A stretch of 64,000 bases of DNA from Alsobacter soli (GCF_003004785.1 NZ_PVZS01000005.1:124001-188000); one strand, 5' to 3'. Counted from the stretch's first letter, positions 50,801-59,963 are shown. A program made the numbers and translations. Notes: generated by a model not told the origin, from the sequence alone.

Positions 50801-51660
50801 AGGCCTGGGAGTCGCTCGGCAAGGCGACTGGGCGCGACCACACGCATCTCGCCATCCCCAAGGAGGACGAGAAAATCCGGTACCGCGACGTGGTCGCGCA
50901 GCCGCGCAAGATCATCTCCTCGCCGATCTGGTCGGGGCTGGAGAGCGAGAAGGTCTGCTACAACGCCGGCTATACCAACGTCCATGAGCTGATCCCCTGG
51001 CGCACGCTGACCGGTCGCCAGCAGCTGTACCAGGACCACCTCTGGATGCGCGCCTTCGGCGAGGGCTTCTGCGTCTACAGGCCGCCCATCGACACCCGGG
51101 CCGTGAAGCCGGTGATCGACAGCAAGCCGAACGGCGAGAAGCAGATCGTCCTCAATTTCATTACGCCGCACCAGAAGTGGGGCATCCACTCCACCTACAC
51201 CGACAACCTGCTCATGCTGACGCTGTCGCGCGGCGGACCGATCGTGTGGATTAGCGAGGTCGACGCCAGGAGGGCGGGGATCGCCGACAACGACTGGATC
51301 GAAGCCTACAACGTGAACGGAGCCCTCGTGGCGCGCGCGGTCGTGTCCCAGCGCGTGAAGGAGGGCATGTGCATGATGTATCATGCGCAGGAGAAGATCG
51401 TGAACGTGCCGGGCTCGCAGATGACCGGCAAGCGCGGCGGCATCCACAACTCGGTCACGCGCGCGGTGCTGAAGCCGACCCACATGATCGGCGGCTACGC
51501 CCAGCAGTCCTATGGGTTCAACTACTACGGGACGGTGGGCTCAAACCGGGACGAGTTCGTCGTGATCCGAAGGCTCTCCGAGGTCGACTGGCTCGACCGG
51601 CCGGCCACCGACCAGCCCTCCGAGTTGAACTCCGCCCCCCGCATGGAGGCTGCAGAATGA
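47899..51660 (+). CDS. narG: respiratory nitrate reductase alpha subunit
   Basis: A 1253-residue molybdo-bis-MGD subunit. The FS0 cluster ligands H50, C54, C58 (HGVNCTGSCSW) and C93 (GCARG), and the Mo-ligand Asp D222 in YDWYCDLPPASP, are all in standard positions. It reduces nitrate to nitrite on the cytosolic face, taking electrons through NarH and NarI. A complete gene of normal length. Its stop overlaps narH (ATGA). Needs NarJ and Mo-cofactor insertion; the gene for Mo-cofactor synthesis is outside the window. Confidence 0.97.
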   Translation: MSHFLDRLSFFSRQQEEFADGHGIVTTESRAWEDGYRKRWQHDKIARSTHGVNCTGSCSWKVYVKGGIVTWETQQTDYPRTRPDLPNHEPRGCARGASYSWYLYSGNRVKYPLVRSRLLKLWREARQSLPPVAAWKSIVEDPQKRASYVTKRGQGGFVRGTWDEVNELVAAANAYTAKTWGPDRIFGFSPIPAMSMVSYAAGSRYLSLMGGVCMSFYDWYCDLPPASPMTWGEQTDVPESADWYNSGFLILWGSNVPQTRTPDAHFYTEVRYKGAKSVVICPDYSEASKFADMWISVKQGTDAALAMAMGHVILKEFYVDRQVPYFVDYARRYTDMPMLVRLAKQDGRYVPERLLRASDFDTKLGEANNPDWKTVAYDDASGSLVAPNGSVGFRWGEQGKWNLEERAAGGETKLRLSLAEHHDGMAEVAFPYFGNREHDHFKGTDHPDVLLRNVPVKTLALADGETKVATVYDLFLANYGVDRGFGGGNVAKDYAENVPYTPGWCERISGVPRAQVETVAREFARNAEKTNGRSMIIVGAAMNHWFHMDMNYRGVINMLVMCGCIGQSGGGWSHYVGQEKLRPQSGWLPLAFGLDWGRPPRQQNSTSCWYAHTDQWRYETLDVKEILSPTAPAGPWDGALIDYNVRAERMGWLPSAPQLKQNPLTIAQKAAAADMEPKDYVAQALKSGELQMSCEDPDAPENWPRNLFVWRSNLLGSSGKGHEYFLKHLLGTQNGVLGKDLGHIGGQKPQDVAWREEAPEGKLDLLVTLDFRMSTTCVYSDVVLPTATWYEKNDLNTSDMHPFIHPLSAAVDPAWEARSDWEIYKGLARAFSTVAPEVLGVEKDVVLTPILHDTPAEIAQALDVKDWKRGECEPVPGRTMPSVTVVERDYPNLYKRFTSLGPLMDKIGNGGKGMAWNTQHEVEVLKGLNGVVGEPGPTEGLARIESDIDACEVILSLAPETNGEVAVKAWESLGKATGRDHTHLAIPKEDEKIRYRDVVAQPRKIISSPIWSGLESEKVCYNAGYTNVHELIPWRTLTGRQQLYQDHLWMRAFGEGFCVYRPPIDTRAVKPVIDSKPNGEKQIVLNFITPHQKWGIHSTYTDNLLMLTLSRGGPIVWISEVDARRAGIADNDWIEAYNVNGALVARAVVSQRVKEGMCMMYHAQEKIVNVPGSQMTGKRGGIHNSVTRAVLKPTHMIGGYAQQSYGFNYYGTVGSNRDEFVVIRRLSEVDWLDRPATDQPSELNSAPRMEAAE

Positions 51661-53177
51661 AGATCCGCGCCCAGATCGCGATGGTGCTGAACCTCGACAA
51701 GTGCATCGGGTGTCACACCTGCAGCGTCACCTGCAAGAACGTGTGGACCAGCCGCGAAGGCATGGAATACGCGTGGTTCAACAACGTGGAGACCAAGCCG
51801 GGCGTCGGCTATCCCAAGGAGTGGGAGAACCAGAAGCGCTGGAAGGGCGGCTGGGTCCGCAAGCGCGACGGCTCCATCGAGCCGCGCATCGGCGGCAAGT
51901 GGCGGGTTCTCTCGAAAATCTTCGCCAATCCGGATCTGCCGGAGATCGACGACTACTACGAGCCCTTCACGTTCGACTACGAGCACCTGCAGAAGGCTCC
52001 CGAGATGGAGACCTTCCCGACGGCGCGCCCGCGCTCGCTGGTGTCGGGCGAGCGGATGGAGAAGGTTGAGTGGGGCCCGAACTGGGAGGAGATCCTGGGC
52101 GGCGAATTCGCGAAGCGCTCCAAGGACGCGAATTTCGAGGGCGTCCAGACCGAGATCTACGGCCAGTTCGAAAATACGTTCATGATGTACCTGCCGAGGC
52201 TGTGCGAGCACTGCCTCAACCCCGCCTGCGCCGCATCGTGCCCCTCTGGCGCGATCTACAAGCGCGAGGAGGACGGCATCGTCCTGATCGACCAGGACAA
52301 ATGCCGGGGCTGGCGCATGTGCGTTTCGGGCTGCCCCTATAAGAAAATCTATTACAACTGGTCCTCGGGAAAGTCGGAGAAGTGCATCTTCTGCTATCCC
52401 CGCATTGAGGCGGGGCAGCCGACCGTCTGCTCGGAGACCTGCGTAGGCCGCATCCGTTACCTCGGGGTCGTGCTCTACGACGCCGACCGGATCCAGGCTG
52501 CGGCGTCCGCGCCGAGCGACCGCGATCTCTACCACGCGCAACTCGACGTCTTCCTCGACCCCCACGACCCGGTGATCGCCCGCAAGGCGGCCGAGCAGGG
52601 TATCCCGTCCGCCTGGATCGAGGCCGCCCAGCGCTCGCCCGTCTGGAAAATGGCGATGGAGTGGGGCGTGGCCTTTCCGCTCCACCCGGAGTACCGGACC
52701 CTGCCCATGGTCTGGTACGTGCCGCCGCTCTCTCCGATCCAGTCGGCGGCGGAAGCGGGCTCCATCGGCATGGACGGCGAGATGCCGGACGTGCGCTCTC
52801 TACGCATCCCCCTCCGCTACCTCGCCAACCTGCTTACCGCGGGAGACGAGGAGCCGGTAGCCAAGGCGCTGGAGCGCATGCTCGCCATGCGGGCCTATAT
52901 GCGGGCCAAGACCATCGACGGCGTCATCGACGAGCCGGTCGCGCGCAAGGTGGGCCTCACCGGCGCGCAGATCGAGGAGATGTACCACGTCATGGCGATC
53001 GCCAATTACGAGGATCGCTTCGTCATCCCGACCGCGCACCGCGAGCTGGGCGCAGACGCCTACGACCTGCGCGGCTCCTGCGGCTTCTCTTTCGGGAACG
53101 GCTGCTCGGGCGGCGAGAGCGAGGTCAACCTCTTTGGCGGGGCGCGCAAGGCGAAGACTCCGATGGAGGTGGGGTGA
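51657..53177 (+). CDS. narH: respiratory nitrate reductase beta subunit
   Basis: A 506-residue iron-sulphur subunit with four cysteine clusters: CIGCHTCSVTC, CEHCLNPACAASCPSG, CRGWRMCVSGCPYKK (Trp in place of a Cys, which makes the 3Fe-4S cluster) and CIFCYPRIEAGQPTVCSETC. It passes electrons between NarI hemes and NarG. Starts at ATG 51657 overlapping narG stop. Confidence 0.97.
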   Translation: MKIRAQIAMVLNLDKCIGCHTCSVTCKNVWTSREGMEYAWFNNVETKPGVGYPKEWENQKRWKGGWVRKRDGSIEPRIGGKWRVLSKIFANPDLPEIDDYYEPFTFDYEHLQKAPEMETFPTARPRSLVSGERMEKVEWGPNWEEILGGEFAKRSKDANFEGVQTEIYGQFENTFMMYLPRLCEHCLNPACAASCPSGAIYKREEDGIVLIDQDKCRGWRMCVSGCPYKKIYYNWSSGKSEKCIFCYPRIEAGQPTVCSETCVGRIRYLGVVLYDADRIQAAASAPSDRDLYHAQLDVFLDPHDPVIARKAAEQGIPSAWIEAAQRSPVWKMAMEWGVAFPLHPEYRTLPMVWYVPPLSPIQSAAEAGSIGMDGEMPDVRSLRIPLRYLANLLTAGDEEPVAKALERMLAMRAYMRAKTIDGVIDEPVARKVGLTGAQIEEMYHVMAIANYEDRFVIPTAHRELGADAYDLRGSCGFSFGNGCSGGESEVNLFGGARKAKTPMEVG

Positions 53178-53905
53178 TGGGCGCGATCAGCTTCCGGGTC
53201 CTCTCTGCGCTGCTGGTCTACCCGTCGGCGGACCAGATCGCCGCGGTCCCCGAGTTCAGGACGGCGCTCGACGCGGAGGGTCTCGTCCCCGCGGCCGAGC
53301 GGTCAGCGCTGGAGCCGCTGCTCGCGAATCTGGCGACCGGTGACATCTACGAGCTGCAGGAGGTCTACGGCCTGCTGTTCGACCGCAGCCGCGCTCTATC
53401 GCTGCACCTTTTCGAGCACGTCCACGGCGAGAGCCGCGACCGCGGCCAGGCGATGGTCGACCTGCTCGGCATGTACGAGACGGCCGGGTTGCGGGCCACC
53501 ACATCCGAGTTGCCCGACTTCCTGCCGCTTTTCCTCGAGTTCCTGTCGACGCAGCCGCTCGACGGCGCGGTCCGCCACCTCGGCCAGACCGCGCACATCC
53601 TCGAGGCGATGGCGGAACGGCTGAAGAAGCGGAACTCGGCCTACGAGGCCGTGTTCCGCGCGCTCTGTGCGGTGGCGGAGGCCAGGCCGGAGCAGGGGGA
53701 TGTCGACACGCTCCTGCAGGGGCCAGACCCGGATCCCATGGACCTGGCGGCGCTCGACGCCGCCTGGGAGGAGGAAGAGGTGCGCTTCGGTCCTGGCGCC
53801 CAGTCCGCGGCCGGATCCTGCTCGGGCGACGGGCTGATCGCGCGCATGCGCCATGCCCGCCGCGCCGTCCCGAACGAAGCCGCCGGGGCCGGAGGAGGCC
53901 AGTGA
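53177..53905 (+). CDS. narJ: nitrate reductase assembly chaperone
   Basis: A 242-residue TorD-type helical chaperone. The region LSLHLFEHVHGESRDRGQAM is typical of NarJ; the C-terminus is low-complexity (SAAGSCSGDGL). It holds apo-NarG during Mo-cofactor insertion and membrane attachment. TGATG coupling with narH (53175-53179) and with narI. Confidence 0.92.
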   Translation: MGAISFRVLSALLVYPSADQIAAVPEFRTALDAEGLVPAAERSALEPLLANLATGDIYELQEVYGLLFDRSRALSLHLFEHVHGESRDRGQAMVDLLGMYETAGLRATTSELPDFLPLFLEFLSTQPLDGAVRHLGQTAHILEAMAERLKKRNSAYEAVFRALCAVAEARPEQGDVDTLLQGPDPDPMDLAALDAAWEEEEVRFGPGAQSAAGSCSGDGLIARMRHARRAVPNEAAGAGGGQ

Positions 53906-54630
53906 TGCAGACGCTCAACTCGATTCTGTTCGGCTGGTACCCGTATCTCTGCCTGACCGTGTTCCTGCTCGGCAGCCTCTTGCGCTACGAGCGCGAGCAG
54001 TACACGTGGCGCTCGGGCTCGAGCCAGCTCCTGCGCCGCAGGCAACTCGTGCTCGGCTCCAACCTCTTCCACATTGGCATCCTGACGATCTTCGCGGGCC
54101 ACTTCGTCGGACTGCTGACGCCCATCCAGGTCTTCGACGCGCTCGGCATATCGCACGGCTTCAAGCAGGGCATGGCCATCGTCATCGGCGGGCTCGCCGG
54201 GCTGGTGTGCCTCGTGGGCATCACGCTGCTGACGCATCGCCGGCTCTATGATCCACGGATCAGGGCGACCTCTTCCTTCGCGGATACGGCGATCCTGCTG
54301 ATGCTCTTCGCGCAGCTCGTGCTCGGGCTGCTCACCATCTTCGTTTCGCTCGGCCATCTCGACGGGCATGAGATGACGAAGTTCATGAGCTGGGCGCAGG
54401 GCATCCTCGTGCTGCAGCCGGGCGCCGCGGATTTCGTCGCCGACGTGAACCCGTTGTTCAAGCTGCATCTCTTGCTCGGCATGACGATCTTTCTCGTCTT
54501 CCCCTTCACGCGGCTTGTCCACGTCTGGAGCGCGCCCGTCTGGTATCTCGGCCGCAAGGGCTACCAGGTCGTGCGCACCACCCGGACCCTGCCGCAGTCC
54601 GGCACGCGCCCGGTGCAGCCGGCGGAGTGA
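53905..54630 (+). CDS. narI: nitrate reductase gamma subunit (cytochrome b)
   Basis: A 241-residue protein with five membrane spans (for example YPYLCLTVFLLGSLLRY, NLFHIGILTIFAGHFVGLLT, LHLLLGMTIFLVFPFTRLVH). Heme-ligand histidines are H in NLFHIGI, GHFVGLL, KLHLLLG and RLVHVW. It takes electrons from quinol and delivers them to NarH. Start taken as ATG 53905 (GTG 53902 precedes it in frame), with GGAGGAGG upstream. Confidence 0.95.
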   Translation: MQTLNSILFGWYPYLCLTVFLLGSLLRYEREQYTWRSGSSQLLRRRQLVLGSNLFHIGILTIFAGHFVGLLTPIQVFDALGISHGFKQGMAIVIGGLAGLVCLVGITLLTHRRLYDPRIRATSSFADTAILLMLFAQLVLGLLTIFVSLGHLDGHEMTKFMSWAQGILVLQPGAADFVADVNPLFKLHLLLGMTIFLVFPFTRLVHVWSAPVWYLGRKGYQVVRTTRTLPQSGTRPVQPAE

Positions 54631-54634
54631 GACG

Positions 54635-55459
54635 ATGAGCTGCTCCGTCCAAACCGTGTCACCCTCCCGCAAGGTCGTCAGCGTGAACGGAAAGGTGATC
54701 CCGCGCGCGGCCATCGCCCGGGAGAGCCAGCACCATCCCTCGGCGAAGCCGGTCGAGGCCTGGCAGGCCGCGGCGCGGGCCCTGGTCGTACGCGAGCTCC
54801 TCCTCCAGGAGGCGGATCGTTTGGCGGTCGAGGCTGTCCCGCTCACGGACGAGGAGGGGCGGCGCGAGACCGACGAGGAGGCGCGGATGCGCGCCCTCGT
54901 GGAGCGCGAAGTCCGCACGCCCGAGCCGGACGAGGAGACCTGTCAGAGATTCTACGAGAGCAACCGCGCGCGCTTCCGCTCCGGCGACCTGTTCGAGGTG
55001 CGCCACATCCTGTTTGCGGCCCGTCCGGACGACCCTGCGGCGTCGGCGCAGGCGCTGGGCGGGGCCGAGAGCGCGCATCGCGCGTTGCTCGAAAGGCCGG
55101 CCTCTTTCGAGCAACTTGCCCGCGAAGTTTCCGATTGCCCGAGCGCCGGGGTCGGCGGAAGCCTCGGCCAGATCGGCCCCGGCCAGACCGCGCCCGAGTT
55201 CGATCGGGCCATCGCGGCACTGCGGCCTGGGGAGGTCTCTGCGCCCGTGCGCACTCGGTACGGGTACCACATCATCCGGGTCGACCGGCGCATCGAGGGC
55301 CAGGTGCTGCCTTTCGAGGCCGTCCGGAGCCGCATCGCCGCCTATCTCGCCGAGGCGGTCGCCCGGCGGGCCTTGTCGCAATTCGTCGGCATCCTCGCGG
55401 GCCGGGCCGAGATCGAAGGCTTCGATCTCGCGGTCGCGCGAGGGCCGCTCCTTCAGTGA
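54635..55459 (+). CDS. parvulin-type peptidyl-prolyl isomerase
   Basis: A 274-residue protein. Residues 1-110 are a helical chaperone-like N-terminus (no signal peptide); about 120-220 is the PpiC parvulin domain (LFEVRHILFAARPDDP, FEQLAREVSDCPSAGVGGSLG and TRYGYHIIRVDRR). It is like NifM/Cbf2-type cytosolic isomerases. Its 4-bp spacing after narI implies a role in maturation of the nitrate reductase, as with NifM for nitrogenase; that role is inference. Confidence 0.85.
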   Translation: MSCSVQTVSPSRKVVSVNGKVIPRAAIARESQHHPSAKPVEAWQAAARALVVRELLLQEADRLAVEAVPLTDEEGRRETDEEARMRALVEREVRTPEPDEETCQRFYESNRARFRSGDLFEVRHILFAARPDDPAASAQALGGAESAHRALLERPASFEQLAREVSDCPSAGVGGSLGQIGPGQTAPEFDRAIAALRPGEVSAPVRTRYGYHIIRVDRRIEGQVLPFEAVRSRIAAYLAEAVARRALSQFVGILAGRAEIEGFDLAVARGPLLQ

Positions 55460-55469
55460 GGATCGCGCG

Positions 55470-55796
55470 ATGTTGCTGGGAGATGTCATCACCGCGCTCG
55501 ACGACGAGGTGGTCGCGTCCGAGGTCCTGGTTCTCTGTGGCGATCTCGGCCTCATGGCTTCCGTTGCCCAGGCGGCGTCCAGCCGAGGCGAGACCAAGGG
55601 GCGTTACGCCCAAGCCGCCGTGCGGCGGTTCGCGGACGGCGCTGATGAAGAGGACTGGTTCGCCTTGCTGAACGCGGTTGGACGGGATCCCGAGCCGGCC
55701 TCGGCGGCCCTCGTGACCATGCTCCGGTGGGCGCTGAGCAACGAGCCGTCCGCAGCTGCCGACTTGACCTGCGGATGCGGCGGATCTTGCCGATGA
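55470..55796 (+). CDS. hypothetical protein of the nar operon
   Basis: A 108-residue protein, helical with no membrane span, ending in a cysteine-rich tail (DLTCGCGGSCR). It starts 10 bp after the isomerase in the same direction, so it is part of the nar transcript. The CxCxxxC-type tail looks like a metal or Fe-S carrier motif. Not a family I can name. Confidence 0.66.
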   Translation: MLLGDVITALDDEVVASEVLVLCGDLGLMASVAQAASSRGETKGRYAQAAVRRFADGADEEDWFALLNAVGRDPEPASAALVTMLRWALSNEPSAAADLTCGCGGSCR

Positions 55797-55926
55797 GCAC
55801 CGAGGTGTGATGCTCGGGCGCAGGCATCCAGCAACGGGGTCAGGGTCCGGCTGGGCCAAAACGGGTGATCCGTCCTGCTTCTCCTGTCCTCCCACGCGAG
55901 GCGGCGCCCCGCCCGGGGGCGCGGCG

Positions 55927-56253
55927 TCAATCCCGTTTCGGATCATGGCCGAGAAGGGCGGGCGCCTTTTGATGCACCAATGCCTGGACGCGGTCGGCGA
56001 AGGCTGCGAGGAGCCAGGGCAACAGCACTTCGATGCGGACATAGTCGTCCTTCACGTCGACAGTCCCGCGCACGGTCTGGCCAAGCGCGCGGAGGCCGAG
56101 GTCGAGACGGTCGTCGTTCCATTCGTCTTTGACCACGGCGACGCGATACTGGCTGAGCATCTGACGAGCGGTCCCGATGCGCTCCTTCAAGCGTGCAACG
56201 GCTTGCTCGCGGCCCAGCGAATGGGAGATCGTCACGACAAGAGGCTTCGGCAT
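55927..56253 (-). CDS. polyhydroxyalkanoic-acid-system family protein
   Basis: A 108-residue protein with the PHA_gran_rgn pattern (TISHSLGREQAVARLKERIG, RVAVVKDEWNDDRLDLGLR, GTVDVKDDYVRIEVLLPWLL). Such proteins are coded near PHA synthesis genes and may associate with storage granules or membranes. No PHA genes are in the window. Start ATG 56253 is the family start; the frame is open to 56292. Confidence 0.78.
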   Translation of the reverse strand: MPKPLVVTISHSLGREQAVARLKERIGTARQMLSQYRVAVVKDEWNDDRLDLGLRALGQTVRGTVDVKDDYVRIEVLLPWLLAAFADRVQALVHQKAPALLGHDPKRD

Positions 56254-56355
56254 GGCGTGCTCGGTCAGTTGCGTGAAGCTGCCCGAACCCAAAGCGCAAC
56301 CGCGCCGAAGGTTTCAACCTCGAGCCGTCGGCGCCCAGCTTGCGCTCATGATAGC

Positions 56356-56817
56356 TCACGCCCGCGTCGTCAGGGTCGACAACTGGTCCGTGTCGTAGCG
56401 GTCGCGCAACGCGGAAAGCGCGTCCGGATCGGGCGCCCCGCGGGCGGCGAGTTCGGCAAGTTCTTCGAAGTAACGCTCGTGCCCGGGCGGCGAGACCGTC
56501 ATCAGCACGCGAGCCGGCTTGTCGCTCACATTGGTGATGTCATGAGGCACGCCCGGAGGGATGAAGAGGAATGTTCCCCGGGTAGCCCGGACAGTCTCCT
56601 CGCCGACATGCCACACGCACTCGCCTTCCAGGAGGAAGAAGGTCTCCTCCTGCACGCGGTGCACATGCCGCCCCGTGGCGAATCCCGCCGGGATCGTCCA
56701 GTCGAACATGCTCGTGTGCCTGGTGTGCTCGCCCGTGACGAGAAACGCCATCGGGTGGCCACGCAGCATGACGCCGGGGATCTCGCCGGCTGTGCGGATG
56801 AGGGCTTTGGCGCTCAT
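56356..56817 (-). CDS. cupin-domain protein
   Basis: A 153-residue single cupin. Metal-type motifs: GFATGRHVHRVQEETFFLLEG (motif 1 with HxH...E) and FLFIPPGVPHDITN (motif 2 with the PxxxH). It may be a dioxygenase, isomerase or binding protein. No partners are adjacent. Start ATG 56817 chosen where the family begins (MSAKALI). Confidence 0.85.
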   Translation of the reverse strand: MSAKALIRTAGEIPGVMLRGHPMAFLVTGEHTRHTSMFDWTIPAGFATGRHVHRVQEETFFLLEGECVWHVGEETVRATRGTFLFIPPGVPHDITNVSDKPARVLMTVSPPGHERYFEELAELAARGAPDPDALSALRDRYDTDQLSTLTTRA

Positions 56818-56921
56818 GATTGGCTCCTCGGCCGCGCCGAATGCGCGGAGACCGGGGGAGGATGGCGCTCGCGCAGCCCCGAGTCGTGAAACAGCCGCCA
56901 AGAATATGCTAAAAGTTCCGG

Positions 56922-58475
56922 GTGGCAGCGGGCGATCTCACCTACCGGTTCGGCCCCTTCCGCCTCGACACGGAGGCGGCCGTTCTCCTGCGCGCCGATG
57001 CGCCCACCATGCTGGGGCGGCGCGCGGTCGCCCTGCTGCAATTGCTGCTCGACAGGGCAGGCCTTCCGGTCTCGAAGGATGCGCTGGTCCATGCCGCCTG
57101 GGGCGGATCGGCCATGGCCGACAATAACCTCACGGTCCAGATCGCCGCGCTGCGGAAGGTTCTGTCCAGCGAAGCGGCTGCCGATAACTGGATCGAGACG
57201 CTGCCGCGCCGCGGCTACCGCTATGTCGGGCCCGCGGTGACCCGCAGCGACCCCGGCGAGGCGCGCCTAGGCCCGCCATTGCTCCTGCCCAACAAGGCGT
57301 CGATCGCGGTTCTGCCGTTCTCCAATCTGAGCGGGAACCCCGAGCACCGGTATCTCGCGGATGGCATGGTCGACGACGTCATCAGCGGCCTGTCTCGCAT
57401 CAAGTCGCTGTTTGTCGCGGCTCGCAACTCCAGCTTCACCTATCGTGGCGAGGCGGTGGACGTTCAGCGGGTCGGCCGCGAACTTGGCGTCCGCTACGTC
57501 CTCGAAGGGAGCGTGCGGAAAGAGGGCGGCCGTGTCCGCGTGACGGCGACCCTGATCGATTCACAGACCGGCGCGCAGATCTGGGCCGAACGCTATGACC
57601 GCTCTTCGGGCGACATCTTCGCGCTCCAGGACGAGATCGCGCAGTCGGTGGTCGGATCCATGGCCCCGAGCGTCCGTCGTGCGGAAATCGACCGCGTGAA
57701 ACGCAAGCGTCCCGAGAGCCTGGACGCCTACGACCTCGTGCTTCGCGCACAGATGGACGTCGATTCCGGGATGCCCGAACAAGTGGCCCGAGCGCTAACG
57801 CTGCTGGAGCGCGCTATCGCGCTCGATCCTTCCTATGCCTTGGCGCATGGGAACGCCGCCATGTGTCACCACTGCCTCTTCCTGCGGGCCGGGTTGCAGG
57901 AAGCGAACCGCGCAGCCTCGATCGATCACGCCCGTTCCGCGATGCTCCATGGATCCGACGACGCCGCCGCCCTGACCCTGGCCGGGTTCTCGCTCGGGAT
58001 GGACGGGCACGACAGAGGCGCGGCCTTCACGGCGCTTGAGGCGGCGCTGTCCATCAGTCCGTCCTCGGCGCTGGCCTATATTCTCGGGAGCGTCATTCTG
58101 GGCTGGGGCGGGGAGCCTGAGCGGGCCATTGAATGGAGTGAAAAGGGGCTGCGGCTCAGTCCCTTCGACCCGTGGGCGTTCGCAGCCTACGACGCGCAGG
58201 CGATGAGCCACGGCCTGCTCGGAAACCATGAAGAGGCTTGCCGCGCCGCCTACAGGTCGGTTCAGGCCAATCCGGCGCACAGCATCACCTATGTGCAACT
58301 GGCCGCCGCCCTGGTCAGGCTTGACAGATTGAGCGAGGCGCGAGCCGCAGCCGCTCGCGTCCTCGAACTTCATCCCAGCTTCCGCTTCGGTCGCCACTTC
58401 TCGGGCGTGAATTGCGCCCCGGCGCTCGCCGAAAGTCTCGGAAAGGCCTTACGGGAAGCCGGCTTGCCTGAATAG
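56922..58475 (+). CDS. CadC-like winged-helix regulator with TolB-like and TPR domains
   Basis: A 517-residue protein. Residues 5-105 are an OmpR/CadC-type winged helix (GPFRLDTEAAVLLRADAP, NNLTVQIAALRKVLSS, IETLPRRGYRYVGP). Residues 125-235 form the FlgO/TolB-like domain found in adenylate-cyclase-type regulators (SIAVLPFSNLSGNPEHRYLA, VLEGSVRKEGGRVRVTATLI). Residues 260-515 are TPR-like helices (RALTLLERAIALDPSYALAH; EWSEKGLRLSPFDPWAFAAY). There is no membrane span between domains, so it is a cytosolic one-component sensor rather than a membrane CadC. GTG start at 56922; the domain begins immediately. Confidence 0.83.
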   Translation: MAAGDLTYRFGPFRLDTEAAVLLRADAPTMLGRRAVALLQLLLDRAGLPVSKDALVHAAWGGSAMADNNLTVQIAALRKVLSSEAAADNWIETLPRRGYRYVGPAVTRSDPGEARLGPPLLLPNKASIAVLPFSNLSGNPEHRYLADGMVDDVISGLSRIKSLFVAARNSSFTYRGEAVDVQRVGRELGVRYVLEGSVRKEGGRVRVTATLIDSQTGAQIWAERYDRSSGDIFALQDEIAQSVVGSMAPSVRRAEIDRVKRKRPESLDAYDLVLRAQMDVDSGMPEQVARALTLLERAIALDPSYALAHGNAAMCHHCLFLRAGLQEANRAASIDHARSAMLHGSDDAAALTLAGFSLGMDGHDRGAAFTALEAALSISPSSALAYILGSVILGWGGEPERAIEWSEKGLRLSPFDPWAFAAYDAQAMSHGLLGNHEEACRAAYRSVQANPAHSITYVQLAAALVRLDRLSEARAAAARVLELHPSFRFGRHFSGVNCAPALAESLGKALREAGLPE

Positions 58476-58639
58476 CCAAGGCGCGCCTCGGTGCGGCCGC
58501 CGCAATTCGCGCCTGGGGCGGCGCCGAGCAACCCTCGGAACTGCATGGGCCATAGAGCCTCAAAGATCGGATGCCGCCGTGTTCAGGCCGGGCTAGCTTT
58601 AGGCCGACTTGCCATCGAAACCGAGGATGCGAGGCCAGA

Positions 58640-59686
58640 ATGCGCACTTTCTACCACCCTGATCAGGCGCTTCACGATCCGAAGCAGTTCATGCGTTTCG
58701 GCAAAGTCGTGGCGCCGAAGGATCTGCCGGAGCGGACGCAACGTCTCCTGGGCGCGCTGGCCAAGCACGGCATCGCTCCGGAGCGGCCGCCGGCCCATTG
58801 GCTCCAGCCGATCCTTGCCGTTCATGACGAGGGTTTCCTCACGTTCCTGCGCAGCGCATGGGAGCGCTGGCAGGAGCTGCCGGCGGAACGCGGTCCAGAG
58901 GCTTGGCCAAACACATTTCCGTACTGGAGCGGCAGGCCTGATGAGGACGTCCGGCCGCCATGCCGCCCGACGGGCTTCATCGGGCAACTGGGTTGGTACC
59001 TCGGGGATCTGTCCGTGCCAGTGGGCGAGCATTGTTGGATCTCGACCCTGCGCTCGGCCGAGACGGCTGTATCCGGCGCCGACGCCATCATCGCCGGGGA
59101 GCGTTTCGCCTATGCGCTTTGCCGTCCATCAGGACACCACGCCCGGTCCGACCGAGCCTCCGGCTTCTGTTATCTCAACAATTCCGCCATTGCGGCCCAG
59201 CGGCTGCGGAGCACCTTCTCCAAGATCGCCGTCCTCGATGTGGATGCTCATCACGGGGACGGCACCCAGCAGATCTTCTACCGCCGGCCCGACGTGCTCA
59301 CCATTTCGATTCACGCCGACCCGTCGAACTACTATCCCTTCTTCACTGGCTACTCGGACGAAACCGGCAACGGTCCAGGCGAGGGCTTCAATCTCAACTT
59401 GCCCCTGCGCCACGGAGCGGGCGGCGCGGAGATGGCTGCGGCTCTCGACAAGGCCGGGGACGCGATCCGGGCCTTCGGCGCCGAAGCGCTCGTCGTCCCC
59501 CTGGGGTTTGACGCCCACAAGGACGACCCAATCGGGGTCTTGAAGCTGGAGTCGGCTGATTTCGCCGCCATAGGAACAAAGGTGAAAGCGCTGGCCCTGC
59601 CGACGCTGGTCGTGCAGGAAGGCGGGTATGCAATCGAGGCGATCGGCAATTGCCTCGATGCATTCCTCGGCTCCGTCATGGAATAG
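58640..59686 (+). CDS. acetylpolyamine amidohydrolase / class II histone-deacetylase-like
   Basis: A 348-residue zinc deacetylase. The zinc and catalytic pattern is visible: RPSGHHARSDRASGFCYLNN, AVLDVDAHHGDGTQQIF, VPLGFDAHKDDPIGVL. Bacterial members remove acetyl groups from acetylated polyamines (AphA/AphB). The HDAC fold covers the full length. ATG 58640 starts the family. Confidence 0.9.
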   Translation: MRTFYHPDQALHDPKQFMRFGKVVAPKDLPERTQRLLGALAKHGIAPERPPAHWLQPILAVHDEGFLTFLRSAWERWQELPAERGPEAWPNTFPYWSGRPDEDVRPPCRPTGFIGQLGWYLGDLSVPVGEHCWISTLRSAETAVSGADAIIAGERFAYALCRPSGHHARSDRASGFCYLNNSAIAAQRLRSTFSKIAVLDVDAHHGDGTQQIFYRRPDVLTISIHADPSNYYPFFTGYSDETGNGPGEGFNLNLPLRHGAGGAEMAAALDKAGDAIRAFGAEALVVPLGFDAHKDDPIGVLKLESADFAAIGTKVKALALPTLVVQEGGYAIEAIGNCLDAFLGSVME

Positions 59687-59963
59687 GTTTGGTCATTCCA
59701 CGGCATCCCGGCTCGGCCTGCTTTCGAGGACTTCACGCCCCCGCCAGTTAGCCGCAGGACTTTCCGTGAGGGCCCGACGGTCGTCCGGATGACACACTGT
59801 CGCGTCGGAGGCGGAACCCTCCCCCCGACGCGATGTTGGGCGTGCGGTGGCGAGATGACGTTCCGGCGGCTCGCCCCCTTTCGTCAAGCCGCGATCGCCC
59901 AGCCTGCTCCCTGGAGGCGTCCAAGGTCGCATAGTTGGCCCGGCCGGGTGGAACAGGAACGCC

